Shown: positions 14,300-14,940 of the stretch, one piece after another
Layout of the letters: each line of letters starts with the position of its first letter
How positions within the stretch are numbered: the first letter of the stretch is position 1
Assembly: GCA_910592205.1 (NCBI GenBank)
Contig: CAJVPJ010000891.1
Location: 1-14,940 of the forward strand
Origin: Paraglomus occultum
Lineage: Eukaryota > Glomeromycota > Glomeromycetes > Paraglomerales > Paraglomeraceae
Reading direction: 5' to 3'
Length of the DNA: 14,940 bases
The notes under the pieces: generated by a model
The model's input: only the letters and a program-made list of their open reading frames with translations
What the model was told of the DNA's origin: nothing
Databases searched by the model: none
Made by a program: the position numbers and the translations under genes

Positions 14300-14360
14300 C
14301 CCTAAATGCATCCCTAATGCATTCTCTCCCTATTGCATTCTCTCCCTAAATGCATTCTCA
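14300..14360. repeat. 16/17-bp tandem repeat (about 3.7 copies)
   Basis: Copies of ccctaaatgcattctct lie at 14300-14311 (partial), 14312-14327, 14328-14343 and 14344-14360, with one- or two-base differences. Each contains the octamer-like atgcat or ttgcat. It may be a simple minisatellite. Confidence 0.85.
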
Positions 14361-14940
14361 CGATCTCCTTAACTGCCTTATTCTTTCTTACTTGGCCGTA
14401 GTGCTAACTCTATATGTGCAATAGATTTCATATGAAAAATAATCCCGTACATTTATTCACGTGACATTAACTATCAAAATTACCACATAATAATAATAAA
14501 TAGGAATCTTTCTATTATTAATGGTCACGTAAACACTTTACCGCTTTCCCTCGACCATGTTCTTCATAGCATGATATTCCATTATGCCTTATTATTAGTC
14601 AAGATTAAATTTTATAAACGCCAGCGTTTGTTCTCACAGCCTAGCCAAAGTATCGTGCAATAGACGTATTCGTATTTTCGTTTCACACAATAGTTCGGGG
14701 TGCCCGATCTTTGTGATGCAGTGAACAGACAATAGGATATGTAATAATAGTAAGATGCGTGCTTATCTCGCCATAACCGTGTATAAATTGTTCTACTAAA
14801 ATACATGAACATACGCATATATGTATAGTAAACCAATGCGTTACATTAACTGTACTAATTGATATTGATTCCTTTCTATTTTCAACACTTAATGTCACCT
14901 TTCTATTACTATTCCCATTTCCGGTATAACAGTGCAGTGA
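14361..14940. other. AT-rich right end, nothing supported
   Basis: The minus-strand frames here (14836-14612 and 14898-14683) are hydrophobic or low in information and overlap each other in different frames. I see no splice-bounded exon, transposon motif or regulatory site. Confidence 0.5.

Noticed and set aside
14612-14898. Two minus frames at the right end
   Set aside because: They overlap each other in different frames, are low in complexity and have no motif.
1-14940. Integrated virus, CRISPR array, tRNA or rRNA
   Set aside because: I looked for direct-repeat arrays, cloverleaf A/B-box pairs, rRNA-like blocks and viral replication or capsid motifs and saw none. The small spliced genes alone do not justify calling this a proviral segment.

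Overview
This window looks like a gene-poor, AT-rich stretch of an animal nuclear genome, most likely an arthropod and plausibly an insect. No prokaryotic logic is visible: there are no ribosome binding sites, no operons, and no reading frame above about 160 codons. What is visible is short islands of more balanced base composition, flanked by eukaryotic splice signals (GTAAGT/GTGAGT donors, pyrimidine-tract-AG acceptors) and sometimes by AATAAA. The rest is microsatellite-like sequence, tandem duplications and decayed Tc1/mariner DNA transposons. The species cannot be named from the sequence. Every spliced gene model below was assembled by eye from reading frames and splice phases and should be treated as a hypothesis.

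Layout. 1-1250: AT-rich repeats (a 147-bp tandem duplication carrying a hairpin), a mariner-type transposase scrap on the minus strand, and a GC-rich 80-bp tandem duplication. 1490-2400: tandem copies of a decayed minus-strand frame that still reads as an ankyrin repeat in places. 2460-3050: an 18-bp tandem repeat, then a coiled-coil frame split by a frameshift. 3200-3620: the best plus-strand gene candidate, with two exons and a 77-nt intron. 3900-4524: the best minus-strand candidate, with phase-matched exons and a downstream AATAAA. 4530-6940: mostly empty, AT-rich, with small tandem repeats. 6948-7617: a candidate first exon, then a minus-strand small ORF containing a 27-bp tandem repeat and lying downstream of a good TATA box. 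7900-9350: hairpins, a MITE-like inverted-repeat element, an inactivated Tc1-like transposase and a second Tc1 scrap. 10120-14060: a series of plus-strand exon-like islands that form two or three small gene models. 14060-14940: nothing but a short tandem repeat.

The clear identifications are the Tc1-like remnants (high confidence), the ankyrin-like remnant and the mariner scrap (moderate). The spliced small genes encode proteins I do not recognise. No functional system linking the genes can be shown. The most interesting observations are the two phase-consistent small genes near 3.2-4.5 kb, a short conserved coding-like core present in three diverged copies, the row of exon islands at 10-14 kb, and a CTCF-like site at 14016.
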